A stretch of 64,000 bases of DNA from Pantoea allii (GCF_002307475.1 NZ_NTMH01000034.1:62001-126000); one strand, 5' to 3'; shown: positions 9,989 to 19,827, counted from the first letter of the stretch. Numbers and translations: made by a program. The notes: generated by a model from the letters alone, not told the origin.

Positions 9989-11320
9989 TTAACGCACCAG
10001 GCACGGGCGCTTGTTATCAAACGTCCACTGCGGGATCAGGAACTGCATCGCCTGCGCATCATCACGTGCGCCCAGACCATGCTTTTGATAAAGCGCATTG
10101 GCCTGCATGACCTGATCCATATCCAGTTCAATCCCCAGCCCCGGTGCCTGCGGCACCGCGACCATGCCACCTTCAATCTGGAAAGGCGTTTTGGTCAGTC
10201 GTTGATTGCCTTCCTGCCAGATCCAGTGTGTATCAATGGCGGTGATCTTGCCCGGTGCGGCAGCGGCAACGTGGGTGAACATCGCCAGCGAAATGTCGAA
10301 ATGGTTATTGGAGTGCGAACCCCACGTCAGACCAAACGCGTGGCACATTTGCGCCACGCGCACGGAACCCTGCATCGTCCAGAAGTGCGGGTCCGCCAGC
10401 GGAATATCGACCGACTGCAGAGATAAGGTGTGGCCCATTTGACGCCAGTCAGTGGCAATCATATTGGTGGCGGTAGGCAGGCCGGTTGCCCGTCGGAATT
10501 CAGCCATCACTTCGCGCCCGGAATAGCCCTGCTCTGCGCCACAGGGATCTTCTGCATAGGCAAGCACGCCTTTAAGCTGCTTGCCCAGCGTAATGGCTTC
10601 GTCCAGCGACCAGGCTCCGTTGGGATCAATAGTGACGCGCGCCTGCGGGAAGCGTTTCGCCAGCGCCGTAATCGCTTCTGCCTCGTCGCTGCCGCTCAGC
10701 ACGCCACCTTTGAGCTTAAAGTCGTTAAAGCCGTATTTTTCATAGGCGGCTTCAGCCAGACGCACCACCGCATCGGGCGTGAGCGCTTCCTGATGGCGCA
10801 GGCGATACCAGTCGCAGGCGTCGTTGTCCTGGTTCTGATAGCCCAGTGAAGTCTTATTGCGATCGCCAACGTAAAACAGATAACCCAGCATCTCTACTTT
10901 GTCGCGCTGCTGCCCATCGCCCAACAGCGAGGCAACATTAACGCCCAGATGCTGCCCCAGAAGATCCAGCAGTGAGGCTTCGATGCCGGTAACCACATGA
11001 ATCGTGGTGCGCAGATCAAAGGTCTGATTACCCCGGCCGCCGGCATCGCGATCGGCAAAGGTGGTGCGAACCAGGCTCAGGATGTTTTTATATTCGCCAA
11101 TCGTTTTCCCCACCACCAGCGCCGCGGCATCTTCCAACGTCTGACGGATTTTTTCGCCGCCGGGAATTTCACCTACGCCGGTATGGCCGGCGTTATCGTT
11201 AATGATGACGATATTTCGGGTGAAGAAAGGTGAATGTGCGCCGCTCAGGTTCAATAACATGCTGTCATAACCGGCGACGGGAATAACCTGCATGGCGGTA
11301 ATTTTCGGTGTCGTATTCAT
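9989..11320 (-). CDS. gudD: Glucarate dehydratase GudD
   Basis: Enolase-superfamily enzyme that dehydrates D-glucarate (and L-idarate) to 5-keto-4-deoxy-D-glucarate. The 443-residue protein has the catalytic KxK in [10 protein letters not shown] near 200, metal ligands in TIDPNGAWS and [26 protein letters not shown], and the catalytic His in [10 protein letters not shown] near 335, all as in E. coli GudD. The C-terminus [14 protein letters not shown] also matches. It follows the paralogue gudX after 10 bp and precedes garL, implying cotranscription from the gudP promoter. Confidence 0.97.
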   Translation of the reverse strand: MNTTPKITAMQVIPVAGYDSMLLNLSGAHSPFFTRNIVIINDNAGHTGVGEIPGGEKIRQTLEDAAALVVGKTIGEYKNILSLVRTTFADRDAGGRGNQTFDLRTTIHVVTGIEASLLDLLGQHLGVNVASLLGDGQQRDKVEMLGYLFYVGDRNKTSLGYQNQDNDACDWYRLRHQEALTPDAVVRLAEAAYEKYGFNDFKLKGGVLSGSDEAEAITALAKRFPQARVTIDPNGAWSLDEAITLGKQLKGVLAYAEDPCGAEQGYSGREVMAEFRRATGLPTATNMIATDWRQMGHTLSLQSVDIPLADPHFWTMQGSVRVAQMCHAFGLTWGSHSNNHFDISLAMFTHVAAAAPGKITAIDTHWIWQEGNQRLTKTPFQIEGGMVAVPQAPGLGIELDMDQVMQANALYQKHGLGARDDAQAMQFLIPQWTFDNKRPCLVR

Positions 11321-11330
11321 CTGTTATCCC

Positions 11331-12677
11331 TTAAGCAGAGGCCCGGCCAAACGCCGGGCGTTTACGGTCAAATGTCCAGCCGGGTACCAAATACTGCATG
11401 GCCGTGGCGTCATTGCGCCCGCCCGCTGGCAGTGATTTGTAGCGTTCGTTTGCCAGGCGGAGTTGTTCCCAGTCCAGTTCGATACCCAGGCCTGGCGCAT
11501 CTGGCACCGCAATTTTTCCCTGACGGATCTGCAGCGGATTTTTCGTCAGGCGCAGATCGCCCTCCTGCCAGATCCAGTGGGTATCTATCGCGGTAGGTTT
11601 ACCGGGCGCGGCGGCACCGACATGGGTGAACATCGCCAGGGAAATATCGAAGTGGTTATTTGAGTGACAGCCCCAGGTTAAGCCCCATTCATCGCAAAGT
11701 TGCGCGACCCGCACGGCACCGCTTAACGTCCAGAAGTGCGGATCGGCCAGCGGGATATCAACGGCATTCAGCATCAGCGCATGATTCATTTCACGCCAGT
11801 TGGTGGCGATCATGTTGGTGGCGACCGGTAAGCCAGTGGCACGACGAAACTCGGCCATCACCTCGCGTCCTGAATAACCCTGCTCAGCGCCACAGGGATC
11901 TTCCGCGTAGGTCAGCACATCCTGCATGCCCTTGCACAGCCCGATCGCTTCGTCCAGCAGCCACGCGCCATTGGGATCGACGGTGATTCGCGCCTCGGGA
12001 AAACGTTTTTTCAGCGCCTGCGCGGTGGCGATCTCCTGTTCGCCCGGCAGCACGCCGCCCTTGAGTTTGAAATCTTTGAAACCGTATTTATCCTGTGCCG
12101 CTTCCGCCAACCGGACAACGGCCTCGCTACTCAGGGCTTCCTGATGACGCAGGTGATACCAGTCATGCTGTGCCTTCTCGCCGGACAGATAAGGCAAATC
12201 GGTTTTACGGCGGTCACCTAAGTAGAACAGGTAGCCCAAAACGGTCACCTCGTTGCGCTGCTGACCCGGACCGAGCAGCTCAGCGACCGGAACCCCCAGA
12301 CATTGTCCCAGCAAGTCCAGCAATGCAGCCTCCAGTGCCGCGACCGCGTTGACGCGCAGTTCAAACGTCCAGGCGCCTTTGCCAAAGGTATCGAAATCGG
12401 CGGACTGATTCCCCTTATGGACTTGCTGCACCAGCCGGTTCATGCGGGCGACCTGCTGACCGATCACCTGGGGTACGGCGTTCACCAGGGTTTGATAGAT
12501 GGTTTCGCCGCCTGGCGCTTCACCCAGCCCGGTGTGTCCGGCGCTGTCAGTCAGGATCACGATATTGCGCGTGAAGCAGGCATTATGGGCCCCACCAATA
12601 TTCAGCAGCATACTGTCGTAGCCAGCCACAGGAACGACCTGCATATCGGTAATCACGGGCGTTGATTGCGTATTCAT
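11331..12677 (-). CDS. gudX: Glucarate dehydratase-related protein GudX
   Basis: Paralogue of GudD in the same enolase-superfamily subgroup. At 448 residues it keeps the KxK ([14 protein letters not shown]), [28 protein letters not shown] and CHSNNHFD motifs. GudX-type features are [18 protein letters not shown] near 105-122 and a glycine-rich C-terminus ([14 protein letters not shown]). E. coli GudX is reported to have weak glucarate dehydratase activity, and its real role is not settled. It lies between gudP and gudD with gaps of about 10 bp, so it is expressed with them. Confidence 0.95.
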   Translation of the reverse strand: MNTQSTPVITDMQVVPVAGYDSMLLNIGGAHNACFTRNIVILTDSAGHTGLGEAPGGETIYQTLVNAVPQVIGQQVARMNRLVQQVHKGNQSADFDTFGKGAWTFELRVNAVAALEAALLDLLGQCLGVPVAELLGPGQQRNEVTVLGYLFYLGDRRKTDLPYLSGEKAQHDWYHLRHQEALSSEAVVRLAEAAQDKYGFKDFKLKGGVLPGEQEIATAQALKKRFPEARITVDPNGAWLLDEAIGLCKGMQDVLTYAEDPCGAEQGYSGREVMAEFRRATGLPVATNMIATNWREMNHALMLNAVDIPLADPHFWTLSGAVRVAQLCDEWGLTWGCHSNNHFDISLAMFTHVGAAAPGKPTAIDTHWIWQEGDLRLTKNPLQIRQGKIAVPDAPGLGIELDWEQLRLANERYKSLPAGGRNDATAMQYLVPGWTFDRKRPAFGRASA

Positions 12678-12686
12678 GCTGGCTCC

Positions 12687-14030
12687 TTAACGTGTTTTCA
12701 GTTCGATGCGCTTGATGTTATCCACCAGCACCAGATAACTAAGCACGGCAACGAACGCGTGAATGCCCACATAAACCAGCGCACCGTTATAAGAGCCGGT
12801 AGACGCAATGATGTAGCCGATTGCGATAGGCGTGACGATGCCGGAAACGTTGCCAAACATGTTGAACAGACCACCGCTCAGCCCGCTGATCTCTTTCGGC
12901 GCAGTGTCCGCCATCACGGCCCAACCCAGCGCACCGATGCCTTTACCAAAGAAGGCGGTCGCCATGAACAGAACCACAACCCAGTCCGTCTCAACATAAT
13001 TACAGACCACCATGGAGGTAGAGAGCAGCATCCCAAGGACAATCGGCGTTTTACGGGCAATATTCAGAGAGCCGGTTTTGCGCATGAGCCAGTCGGATAT
13101 CACCCCACCGAGCACACCACCGATAAAGCCGCAGAGCGCAGGAACCGAGGCGACAAACCCCGCCTTGAGGATCGACATGCCACGCGCCTGTACCAGATAG
13201 ACCGGGAACCAGGTGATAAAGAAGTATGTCAGGGCGTTGATACAGTACTGACCGATATACACACCGATCATCATGCGCGATTGCAGCAGTTGCTTAACCT
13301 GGAACCACTTATCACTTAAGCTGACTTTTTGCTTCACGCTTTTCTGATCCATGTTGATCAGCGCGCCGCCCTGCTCCATGTATTCCAGTTCTGCTTTGTT
13401 CACGCCAGGATGATCGCAGGGATCGTGAATCACTTTGAGCCAGACGAGGCTCAAAATAATCCCCAATCCCCCCATAAACCAGAACACGTGCGCCCAGCCC
13501 ACGGCAGAGGTCAGCCAGCCCATAACTGGCGCAAAAATCACCGTAGCGAAATATTGTGCAGAGTTGAAAATTGCTACTGCCGTCCCGCGTTCCTGAGCCG
13601 GGAACCAGGCCGCGACAATACGGCTGTTGCCTGGAAATGAAGGCGCTTCAGCCAGCCCCACCATAAAGCGCAGCATAAACAGCGCCATCACAATGGTGTA
13701 ACCGCTGAACAAGTCCACAAAGCCTTGCAACAGGGTAAATAACGACCAAAGGAAGATACTCCAGAAATAGACGCGCTTGGAACCAAAGCGGTCCAGCAGC
13801 CAGCCGCCGGGGATTTGTCCGATAACATACGCCCACGAAAAAGCAGAGAAGATAAAGCCCATTCCCACCGGATCGAGGCCGATATCTTTTGCCATCGCCG
13901 AACCCGCAATAGACAACGTGGCGCGGTCGCCATAATTGAATGAGGTCACAATAAACAGCATGACCACGATCCAGTAACGCGCGTTGGTGCGTTTTTGTAC
14001 CGCCTCCGTTGTCTGGTGATAACTACTCAT
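12687..14030 (-). CDS. gudP: Glucarate/galactarate MFS transporter GudP
   Basis: Inner-membrane proton symporter of the ACS family of the major facilitator superfamily, importing D-glucarate and probably galactarate. The 447-residue protein has about 12 hydrophobic segments. Family motifs include TSFNYGDRATLSIAG near 25-40, AYVIGQIPGGWLLDRFGSKRVYF near 75-97 and RFMVGLAEAPSFPGNSRIVAAWFP. The ATG at 14028-14030 (MSSYHQTTEAV) follows GGAGTGCATC. It is preferred to an open frame running to 14291, whose extra 87 residues do not resemble any transporter N-terminus. As first gene of the operon it sets the promoter position. No separate garP is present, so GudP probably serves both substrates. Confidence 0.96.
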   Translation of the reverse strand: MSSYHQTTEAVQKRTNARYWIVVMLFIVTSFNYGDRATLSIAGSAMAKDIGLDPVGMGFIFSAFSWAYVIGQIPGGWLLDRFGSKRVYFWSIFLWSLFTLLQGFVDLFSGYTIVMALFMLRFMVGLAEAPSFPGNSRIVAAWFPAQERGTAVAIFNSAQYFATVIFAPVMGWLTSAVGWAHVFWFMGGLGIILSLVWLKVIHDPCDHPGVNKAELEYMEQGGALINMDQKSVKQKVSLSDKWFQVKQLLQSRMMIGVYIGQYCINALTYFFITWFPVYLVQARGMSILKAGFVASVPALCGFIGGVLGGVISDWLMRKTGSLNIARKTPIVLGMLLSTSMVVCNYVETDWVVVLFMATAFFGKGIGALGWAVMADTAPKEISGLSGGLFNMFGNVSGIVTPIAIGYIIASTGSYNGALVYVGIHAFVAVLSYLVLVDNIKRIELKTR

Positions 14031-14541
14031 GATGCACTCCTGAAATATAGCGAAAGCTACATTCGCTCTGACTGCATACACATCGCGTTGGGTATCAGAG
14101 AGATGTAGGTTAAACACGGCGATTTTTTTAATGGCAAACCGATAATGCGTCGTGACAAATAACCTGCCCGGGAAAACGGAAATCAGTATATGAAGCTGAT
14201 TTGGTTGAGGCATTGGAATATCACCCTGGAATAAGGTGAAAAAGAGGCGGCTTTTTTGTGCCGTTGCATAAAACGCTGCGGAACGTTTCACGTATTTTGT
14301 AAAAAATCACAAAAAGCGCGCCCAAAGGCGTGGAGATAACTGGCTTTGTGAGAATCTTCACTTGATTTAGTAAAAAGACATTAAAACTGCGTCACCAGAA
14401 CGCCGAATATAGGTCAATTGCACAATGTGCGGGCGGTATTGCCTCTTTATACTGACCCTGGCAGATACCGAACCTGTGACACCTGGCTTATCATAATGAA
14501 TGCGCCGCGCAAACAAGGCGCTACCCACTGGAAGGTGAGCG
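14031..14541. promoter_or_regulatory. Divergent gudP/garD regulatory region
   Basis: This 511-bp AT-rich spacer separates divergent gudP and garD and must carry both promoters. It has a good CRP-type site at 14347-14362 and a possible garD -10 hexamer TATACT at 14448-14453 that lacks a good -35, as expected of an activated promoter. In E. coli CdaR (SdaR) activates gud and gar genes, and no cdaR gene is in this window. I could not identify a CdaR operator by eye. Confidence 0.6.
14347..14362. promoter_or_regulatory. Candidate CRP binding site
   Basis: The sequence TGTGA-GAATCT-TCACT matches the TGTGA-N6-TCACA consensus at 9 of 10 arm positions. It lies about 94 bp upstream of the putative garD -10 and about 317 bp upstream of gudP. 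Catabolite control of sugar-diacid use would make sense. Inference from sequence only. Confidence 0.5.
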
Positions 14542-16101
14542 ATGACCCCAACATCAAAAGAACAACCGCTCTGCATCAAAGTTCATGAAAATGACAATGT
14601 TGCGATTGTGGTGAACAGCCTGGGCCTGGCCGCGGGCACCACGTTTAGTGATGGATTGACATTGATTGAGCATGTCCCCCAGGGACATAAGGTTGCGCTG
14701 CAGGCGATTCCTCAGGGCCAGGCCGTGCTGCGTTATGGTGAAGTGATTGGCCTTGCGATTCGTGATATTGCCCAAGGCAGCTGGATCGATGAATCACTCA
14801 TTGCGCTTCCGGACGCGCCCGATTTGCAGAGTTTGCCCCTGGCGAATAACGTTCCGCCTGACCTGCCGCCGCTTGAAGGTTATACCTTTGAGGGTTATCG
14901 CAACGCCGACGGCAGTGTAGGCACACGTAACCTTTTAGGCATTACCACCAGCGTTCACTGCGTGGCGGGCGTGGTGGATTATGTGGTGCAAATGATAGAG
15001 CGTGATTTACTGCCCCGTTATCCCAACGTGGATGGTGTGGTTGCGCTGAATCATTTGTACGGCTGTGGTGTGGCGATCAACGCCCCTGCGGCGGTCATCC
15101 CTATCCGTTCCGTCCACAATCTGGCCCTCAACGCGAATTTCGGCGGCGAAATCATGGTGGTCAGCCTGGGTTGTGAAAAGTTACAACCTGAGCGCTTACT
15201 GGCCGGTACGCCCGACGTGCAGCCTATTTCGCTGGATGACGAAGATATTGTGCGTTTGCAGGATGAGAAACTGGTGGGCTTTGGCGCGATGGTGGATGAA
15301 ATCCTTCAGGTGGCAGAGCGCCATTTGCAGCGGCTGAATCAGCGCCAGCGTGAAACCTGTTCTGCCTCTGAATTAGTCGTGGGGATGCAGTGCGGCGGCA
15401 GCGATGCCTTTTCCGGCGTAACGGCGAATCCCGCAGTGGGATTTGCATCCGACCTGCTGGTGCGCAGTGGCGCGACCGTGATGTTCTCTGAGGTTACCGA
15501 GGTGCGCGACGCGATTCACTTACTGACACCGCGTGTGATCAATCAGGAAGTGGGGCAGCGGCTGATTGAAGAGATGGCCTGGTATGACAGCTATCTTGAT
15601 CAAGGCAAAACCGATCGCAGCGCCAACCCCTCTCCCGGCAACAAGAAAGGCGGGCTGGCAAACGTGGTGGAAAAAGCCCTTGGCTCCATTGCCAAATCAG
15701 GTCGCAGTCCGATTGTGGAAGTGCTGTCCCCGGGGCAACGCCCTACGCGGCGTGGACTGATTTTTGCCGCCACGCCCGCCAGCGATTTTGTGTGTGGAAC
15801 CCAGCAACTGGCCTCCGGCATCACCCTACAGGTTTTTACCACCGGCAGGGGAACGCCTTATGGTCTGGCTGCAATTCCGGTGATTAAAATGGCGACCCGC
15901 AATGCGCTGGCGGAGCGCTGGCATGACCTGATGGATATTAACGCCGGCACCATTGCGACAGGTGAAGAAACCATCGAGCAGGTTGGCTGGCGGTTATTCG
16001 AATTGATTCTGGACATTGCCAGCGGCAGAAAACAAACCTGGTCAGATCGCTGGGGGATTCGTAATCAGCTGGCCGTCTTTAATCCCGCGCCGATAACCTG
16101 A
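14542..16101 (+). CDS. garD: Galactarate dehydratase GarD
   Basis: Iron-dependent dehydratase of the UxaA/GarD family that converts galactarate (mucate) to 5-keto-4-deoxy-D-glucarate, the same intermediate made by GudD. The 519-residue sequence has an N-terminal SAF-like domain (about 10-90), then [63 protein letters not shown] near 280-300 and [11 protein letters not shown]. The C-terminus [11 protein letters not shown] matches E. coli. The ATG at 14542 follows GGAAGGTGAGCG. It is divergent from the gud/gar operon and completes the pathway in one locus. In E. coli garD lies elsewhere, next to garPLRK. Confidence 0.97.
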   Translation: MTPTSKEQPLCIKVHENDNVAIVVNSLGLAAGTTFSDGLTLIEHVPQGHKVALQAIPQGQAVLRYGEVIGLAIRDIAQGSWIDESLIALPDAPDLQSLPLANNVPPDLPPLEGYTFEGYRNADGSVGTRNLLGITTSVHCVAGVVDYVVQMIERDLLPRYPNVDGVVALNHLYGCGVAINAPAAVIPIRSVHNLALNANFGGEIMVVSLGCEKLQPERLLAGTPDVQPISLDDEDIVRLQDEKLVGFGAMVDEILQVAERHLQRLNQRQRETCSASELVVGMQCGGSDAFSGVTANPAVGFASDLLVRSGATVMFSEVTEVRDAIHLLTPRVINQEVGQRLIEEMAWYDSYLDQGKTDRSANPSPGNKKGGLANVVEKALGSIAKSGRSPIVEVLSPGQRPTRRGLIFAATPASDFVCGTQQLASGITLQVFTTGRGTPYGLAAIPVIKMATRNALAERWHDLMDINAGTIATGEETIEQVGWRLFELILDIASGRKQTWSDRWGIRNQLAVFNPAPIT

Positions 16102-16166
16102 GCAAGATGCCGTTATGACTGCGCTAACGGAACGGCCCGCACGGCCTGATCCCGTTAGTCAGAATG

Positions 16167-16198
16167 GGCTGCCGCCCGTTTAGCATGGGACGGCAGCG
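16167..16198. terminator. Stem-loop between convergent garD and yqcA
   Basis: The arms GCTGCCG-CCC and GGG-A-CGGCAGC pair with a single bulge around a 9-base loop. They lie within the 122-bp convergent gap, 66 bases after the garD stop. No clear T-tract follows, so termination activity is uncertain. Confidence 0.35.
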
Positions 16199-16223
16199 AA
16201 ACAGCAAGGCTGACATGCGCTTA

Positions 16224-16670
16224 TCAGAGCTGTTTGCCCCATTGCTCAACCCATGGAGTGGTAACGGATTCAGGTTCCGGATCTTCCGTGGCATCCACCA
16301 ACAGCACCTCCCCTACCCGTTTGGCTTGATGCTCGTGCAACAGGGCGTCAAAACGTTTGCCCGCGCCACAGAAGTTTTCGTAGCTGCTGTCGCCTAGCGC
16401 AATGACGCCATAGCGCAGTGTCGGCTGGTGGCCCAGTTTGTCCTGCACGTCGTGGAACAGGCCAGAAATCGTATCCGGAAAATCGCCCTGACCCGTGGTT
16501 GACGTAATCACTAAGGCGACATCCTCTGCATAGCCTTGCCAGTCGGCTAACCCAGGATCTTCAAAAATCTTCACGTCATGGCCTTGCTGCTGCAAAACCG
16601 GTTCTGCTTCTTCTGCTACCAGTAATGCATTGCCATATACGGTGCCTACAAAAATACCAATTTTCGCCAT
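16224..16670 (-). CDS. yqcA: YqcA flavodoxin-like protein
   Basis: Short FMN-binding flavodoxin of 148 residues. The N-terminal phosphate loop reads [17 protein letters not shown] (the usual TxTGNT is degenerate but recognisable). The [12 protein letters not shown] loop near 58-68 and [18 protein letters not shown] near 90-108 are the isoalloxazine-binding regions. It is a cytosolic electron carrier whose partner is not firmly established. It follows truC by 12 bp, as in E. coli, so it likely shares the yqcC-truC transcript. Confidence 0.94.
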   Translation of the reverse strand: MAKIGIFVGTVYGNALLVAEEAEPVLQQQGHDVKIFEDPGLADWQGYAEDVALVITSTTGQGDFPDTISGLFHDVQDKLGHQPTLRYGVIALGDSSYENFCGAGKRFDALLHEHQAKRVGEVLLVDATEDPEPESVTTPWVEQWGKQL

Positions 16671-16682
16671 TTCTCTTCCCCT

Positions 16683-17462
16683 TTATTCCGTCACGCTATC
16701 CTGACCTGAGCCAGCCATAAACTCAACCCGTGGCACATCAGGTAAACAGGCCTGCCAGCCAAACTGATCCAGAACGCCTTGCCAGACAGCATCCAGCCCG
16801 GCACGAATCACCAGGGGTGCTTTAGTCACAGGATGGCTGAGCGCCAGGCTGCTGGCATGTAACATTAAGCGATTAGCGCCAAAATGCTCAGCTGCGCCGC
16901 GGTTCTGACGCAAATCACCATGGGCTGAATCACCGATGATGGGATGGCGCAAATGGGACATGTGCCGACGCAACTGATGCTTACGGCCGGTTTTCGGTTT
17001 GAGCTCAATCAGGCTGTAACGTGCGGTGGGATAACGACTGACCGCAACCGGCATCTCGACCTTTGCCAGCGCATGATAATCGGTCACAGCAGGCTGTGGC
17101 ATGCGCGCATCAGTGACAAATTTGTCGGCGATTTTGTCCAGTTCTTCAACCAACGGATAATCCAGCCGATCGCTGCCTTCAAGCCAGCCACGTACCACGG
17201 CGTGATAGGTTTTCTCCATGTGGTGATGCTCAAACTGCTGTGACAGCAGGCGGCCCACTTCACTGGAAAGGCCCATTAACAACACGCCCGACGTGGGGCG
17301 ATCGAGCCGGTGTGCCGTAAAAACATGCTGGCCTATCTGGTCGCGCACCGTCTGCATCACAAACTGGGTTTCGTGGCGATCGAGCCAACTGCGGTGCACC
17401 AGCCAGCCGGCAGGTTTATTCACCGCCACCAGCCATTCATCCTGGTAAATGATCTCTAACAT
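16683..17462 (-). CDS. truC: tRNA pseudouridine(65) synthase TruC
   Basis: RluA-family pseudouridine synthase that modifies U65 in the T arm of certain tRNAs. At 259 residues (260 in E. coli) it starts with MLEIIYQDEWLVAVNKPAGWLVH. The catalytic Asp lies in TAHRLDRPTSGVLLMG near residue 54, and the KPKTGRKHQLRRHMSHLRHPIIGDSAHG motif near 155-182 is typical of the family. Its start overlaps the end of yqcC by 7 bp, suggesting translational coupling. Confidence 0.96.
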   Translation of the reverse strand: MLEIIYQDEWLVAVNKPAGWLVHRSWLDRHETQFVMQTVRDQIGQHVFTAHRLDRPTSGVLLMGLSSEVGRLLSQQFEHHHMEKTYHAVVRGWLEGSDRLDYPLVEELDKIADKFVTDARMPQPAVTDYHALAKVEMPVAVSRYPTARYSLIELKPKTGRKHQLRRHMSHLRHPIIGDSAHGDLRQNRGAAEHFGANRLMLHASSLALSHPVTKAPLVIRAGLDAVWQGVLDQFGWQACLPDVPRVEFMAGSGQDSVTE

Positions 17463-17791
17463 CCGGCAGACTCGTCCTCCAGAAGGGCATCCAACTGCTG
17501 TAACGTAAGGAGCAGCAGCGAACGACCGGGCTGCTCAGGCGTTAAGGCGACCTCAAAATAGGGCGCGACCGCGAAGTTCTTTGGCAAAGGTTGCCGGGCA
17601 TCAATGATGGCCCGAACGCGCGGAATCAGCACCCACTGTAACCATTCCAGCGGTTGAAGTGTGTCGAGGAAAAAAGGTTGCTCGCTGGTGAACGCCTGAG
17701 CGTCTGGTGCAGCGGTCTGCCAGAGATTGTGCTCGTGCATTATCGCTTCGACCTGCTCGAGCCGTTGAATAATTAAATGTTCCAGCGTCAT
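17456..17791 (-). CDS. yqcC: YqcC family protein (DUF446)
   Basis: Small conserved protein of 111 residues with the DUF446 pattern: MTLEHLIIQRLEQVEAIMHEHNLW, PFFLDTLQPLEWLQWVLIPRVRAI in the centre, and PYFEVALTPEQPGRSLLLLTLQQLDALL at the end. It is predicted all-helical and cytosolic, and its function is unknown in any species I recall. It is first in the yqcC-truC-yqcA group and its 3' end overlaps truC. csrB ends 51 bp upstream on the same strand and is separated by its own strong terminator. Confidence 0.92.
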   Translation of the reverse strand: MTLEHLIIQRLEQVEAIMHEHNLWQTAAPDAQAFTSEQPFFLDTLQPLEWLQWVLIPRVRAIIDARQPLPKNFAVAPYFEVALTPEQPGRSLLLLTLQQLDALLEDESAGC

Positions 17792-17842
17792 GCATCACCT
17801 CTGACTGGGGAAAAATGGGCGGCAAGCATAACCCGCAGGCAC

Positions 17843-17877
17843 AAAAAAAGGGAGCACTGTCATTAAACAGTGCTCCC
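17843..17877 (-). terminator. Intrinsic terminator of csrB
   Basis: A perfect 11-bp stem (GGGAGCACTGT with ACAGTGCTCCC, 6-base loop) is followed on the minus strand by seven T. This is the strongest terminator in the window and closely matches the E. coli csrB terminator. Confidence 0.95.
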
Positions 17878-18158
17878 GGTTCGTTTGCAGCTTTCCGGCT
17901 ACGTTAGTGCTCCCTGCTCATCCGTGACAACTTTTCCCGTGCGAACTCCATCCGCGTATCATCCTGATCAATCCTTAGCCTCCTGGCCCGCCGCCTCTTC
18001 TGAGGGGCTCTCATTCTCCATCCTGGAGGTGTCCGTTAACTCAGTCCTGAGTGTCCTGCTTCATCCTGAAGCCTTCCTTGTGACGTAAACTCCGTTACGT
18101 TCCGGCCTCCTGGCTACCGTCATCCTGACGGCTCCTGTTGTCCAGGACATCCTGTCCG
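17843..18158 (-). ncRNA. csrB: CsrB regulatory RNA that sequesters CsrA
   Basis: CsrB binds many CsrA dimers through GGA loops and so relieves CsrA repression. Read on the minus strand, the roughly 316-nt region contains about 25 GGA triplets, including repeated CAGGATG loops flanked by complementary bases (for example CTCCAGGATGGAG and TTCAGGATGAA). It has the conserved 3' segment AAAAGTTGTCACGGATGAGC and ends in a GC-rich terminator with seven U. Its place between syd and yqcC is the E. coli location. The 5' end near 18158 is inferred from a possible -10 (GAATAT, 18165-18170) and may be off by some bases. It appears shorter than E. coli CsrB (about 369 nt). Confidence 0.93.
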
Positions 18159-18251
18159 CGAGTGATATTCTCGTCAGAAACTACTCAAGGCACAAGGTGT
18201 TAAAATGATTTATAACCTTACCTTATAGAAGCTGCCCATCAGCGCGGCTAA

Positions 18252-18264
18252 TAAGTTAATGATT
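18252..18264 (-). promoter_or_regulatory. Candidate IHF site between the UvrY site and csrB
   Basis: On the minus strand AATCATTAACTTA matches WATCAANNNNTTR at all but one defined position. It lies between the UvrY-type palindrome and the csrB promoter, where DNA bending could bring the activator to RNA polymerase. I recall IHF being implicated in csrB activation in E. coli, but the site here is inferred only. Confidence 0.35.
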
Positions 18265-18330
18265 TACAATATTTTTACATCTTTTCGGCATGAAGGGCGC
18301 GTGAATTATAGAGCGATCTCTCACAGAGTT

Positions 18331-18348
18331 TGTAAGAGATCTCTCACA
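18331..18348. promoter_or_regulatory. UvrY (GacA/SirA-type) binding palindrome upstream of csrB
   Basis: The 18-mer TGTAAGAGATCTCTCACA is a near-perfect palindrome and matches the known UvrY/SirA/GacA recognition sequence (TGTAAG-N6-CTTACA type). It is 173 bp upstream of the predicted csrB start, just past the syd stop codon. A degenerate second copy (TAGAGCGATCTCTCACA) ends at 18324, 24 bp away, so UvrY may bind in tandem. Phospho-UvrY is the product of the BarA pathway whose kinase gene lies in this window. Confidence 0.85.
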
Positions 18349-18371
18349 CGGCTGCTAGCAGATATCTGTAA

Positions 18372-18920
18372 CTAGTCACTAAGCGGTTGTAAATTATTGA
18401 GAAAAGAGGGGATATCGGACGCCAGCGTGACGCGCTTTTTCTGCCCGGGTGTTTCCAGAATGACATTCCCGCTGATGTTACACAGCGAGATAATGTTCTC
18501 TTCAGAATCCGTGGTCGCGATAAACAGGGTCGGGGCCTGTTTCAGACGTCGCTGCATCACTAAATGACCGATCAGGTTTTCCTGCAGTCGAACAAAGTCC
18601 TCTTCGCTCCAGACCTGCAGTAACGTCAGCCTGTTTTGTTCATAGCTGGCGCGCATGTCTCCGGCGAACTGGCTGGTATAAAATGCGGTGATTTGCGGAT
18701 CAAGCTGGATCTCCAGCGCTCGCTCAACGGCATCCAGCGATGGCGGCAGGCTAAAGGGCTGGGGCTGCCAGAGGGCACGCTCTCCACGGTTCTCCAGCAG
18801 GCAGGGCGAAGGTACGCCATACAGGTCACTGCTGGCCGGCGCATGGCCGTAATCCTGCTGCCAGTGCTGGCAGTATCGGGTGGTGAAATCGATTAAGGCG
18901 TCAGCCGTTTGCTGCATCAT
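18372..18920 (-). CDS. syd: Syd, SecY-interacting protein
   Basis: Peripheral inner-membrane protein that binds SecY and monitors translocon integrity. The 182-residue protein shows Syd-family stretches [24 protein letters not shown] (about 12-35), [22 protein letters not shown] in the centre and [14 protein letters not shown] near the end. There is no signal peptide and the composition is acidic, as for Syd. It diverges from queF, with 61 bp between start codons, and lies upstream of csrB as in E. coli. Confidence 0.95.
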   Translation of the reverse strand: MMQQTADALIDFTTRYCQHWQQDYGHAPASSDLYGVPSPCLLENRGERALWQPQPFSLPPSLDAVERALEIQLDPQITAFYTSQFAGDMRASYEQNRLTLLQVWSEEDFVRLQENLIGHLVMQRRLKQAPTLFIATTDSEENIISLCNISGNVILETPGQKKRVTLASDIPSFLNNLQPLSD

Positions 18921-18981
18921 TCAAATTCTCACTTCTGATAGGTTACACTTACTCACTTTGATGACCTCAGTGGTAACCGTT

Positions 18982-19827
18982 ATGTCTTCTTATCAGCCGG
19001 ACCCGGCGCTTAGCAATCTGACGCTGGGCAAGCCCACAGCTTATCACGATCGCTACGACAACAGCTTATTACAGGCGGTGCCTCGCAGCATGAACCGCGA
19101 ACCGCTCGGCCTCTATCCTGATAACCTGCCCTTTACAGGTGCTGATATCTGGACGCTGTATGAACTTTCGTGGCTCAACAGTAAAGGTGTTCCGCAGGTT
19201 GCGGTGGGCGAAGTGGTGCTTGACGCCCGAAGTCACAATCTTATCGAGTCCAAGAGTTTCAAGCTCTATCTTAACAGCTTTAACCAAACCCGCTTTGCCG
19301 ACTGGGGCGAGGTACGCCAAACGCTGGAGCAGGATCTGCGTGCCTGCGCGGAAGGTGACGTGCGTGTTGCGCTGTTTCGGTTAAATGAAATTGAGGGCCA
19401 GCCTGTCGGGCACTTTGCGGGCGACTGCATTGATGAGCAGGATATCGAGATTGAAGATTATGGCTTCAATGCCGATTATCTGGTTGATGCTGCTGGTCAG
19501 GAGCGGGTGGACGAAACGCTGGTCAGCCATCTGCTTAAGTCTAACTGTCTGATCACCAACCAGCCTGACTGGGGCTCGGTGATGATTCGCTATAAGGGCC
19601 CACGGCTCAATCGCGAAGCGCTGCTGCGCTACATCATTTCATTTCGTCAGCATAATGAGTTTCATGAACAGTGCGTTGAGCGTATCTTCAATGACCTGAT
19701 GCGTTTTTGTCAGCCGGAACAGCTTACCGTTTACGCACGCTATACGCGCCGTGGCGGACTGGATATCAATCCCTGGCGCAGTAACGTGGCCTTTACGCCC
19801 GGTCATTCTCGTCTGGTACGTCAATAG
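18982..19827 (+). CDS. queF: NADPH-dependent 7-cyano-7-deazaguanine reductase QueF
   Basis: Reduces preQ0 to preQ1 in queuosine biosynthesis. The 281-residue protein is of the long bimodular type. It has the NADPH motif [17 protein letters not shown] near 90-106, the catalytic Cys189 in [14 protein letters not shown] followed by the general-acid Asp, and [17 protein letters not shown] near the C-terminus. The ATG at 18982 ([17 protein letters not shown]) matches the family start. A longer frame beginning at 18880 would run into the syd gene and is rejected. Confidence 0.97.
   Translation: MSSYQPDPALSNLTLGKPTAYHDRYDNSLLQAVPRSMNREPLGLYPDNLPFTGADIWTLYELSWLNSKGVPQVAVGEVVLDARSHNLIESKSFKLYLNSFNQTRFADWGEVRQTLEQDLRACAEGDVRVALFRLNEIEGQPVGHFAGDCIDEQDIEIEDYGFNADYLVDAAGQERVDETLVSHLLKSNCLITNQPDWGSVMIRYKGPRLNREALLRYIISFRQHNEFHEQCVERIFNDLMRFCQPEQLTVYARYTRRGGLDINPWRSNVAFTPGHSRLVRQ

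Noticed and set aside
14031..14291. N-terminal extension of gudP
   Set aside because: The extra 87 residues do not resemble transporter sequence, and the ATG at 14030 has a good ribosome site and matches GudP.
14367..14579. A 70-residue minus-strand frame overlapping the garD start
   Set aside because: It overlaps the garD start and the regulatory spacer, with no motif and no ribosome site.
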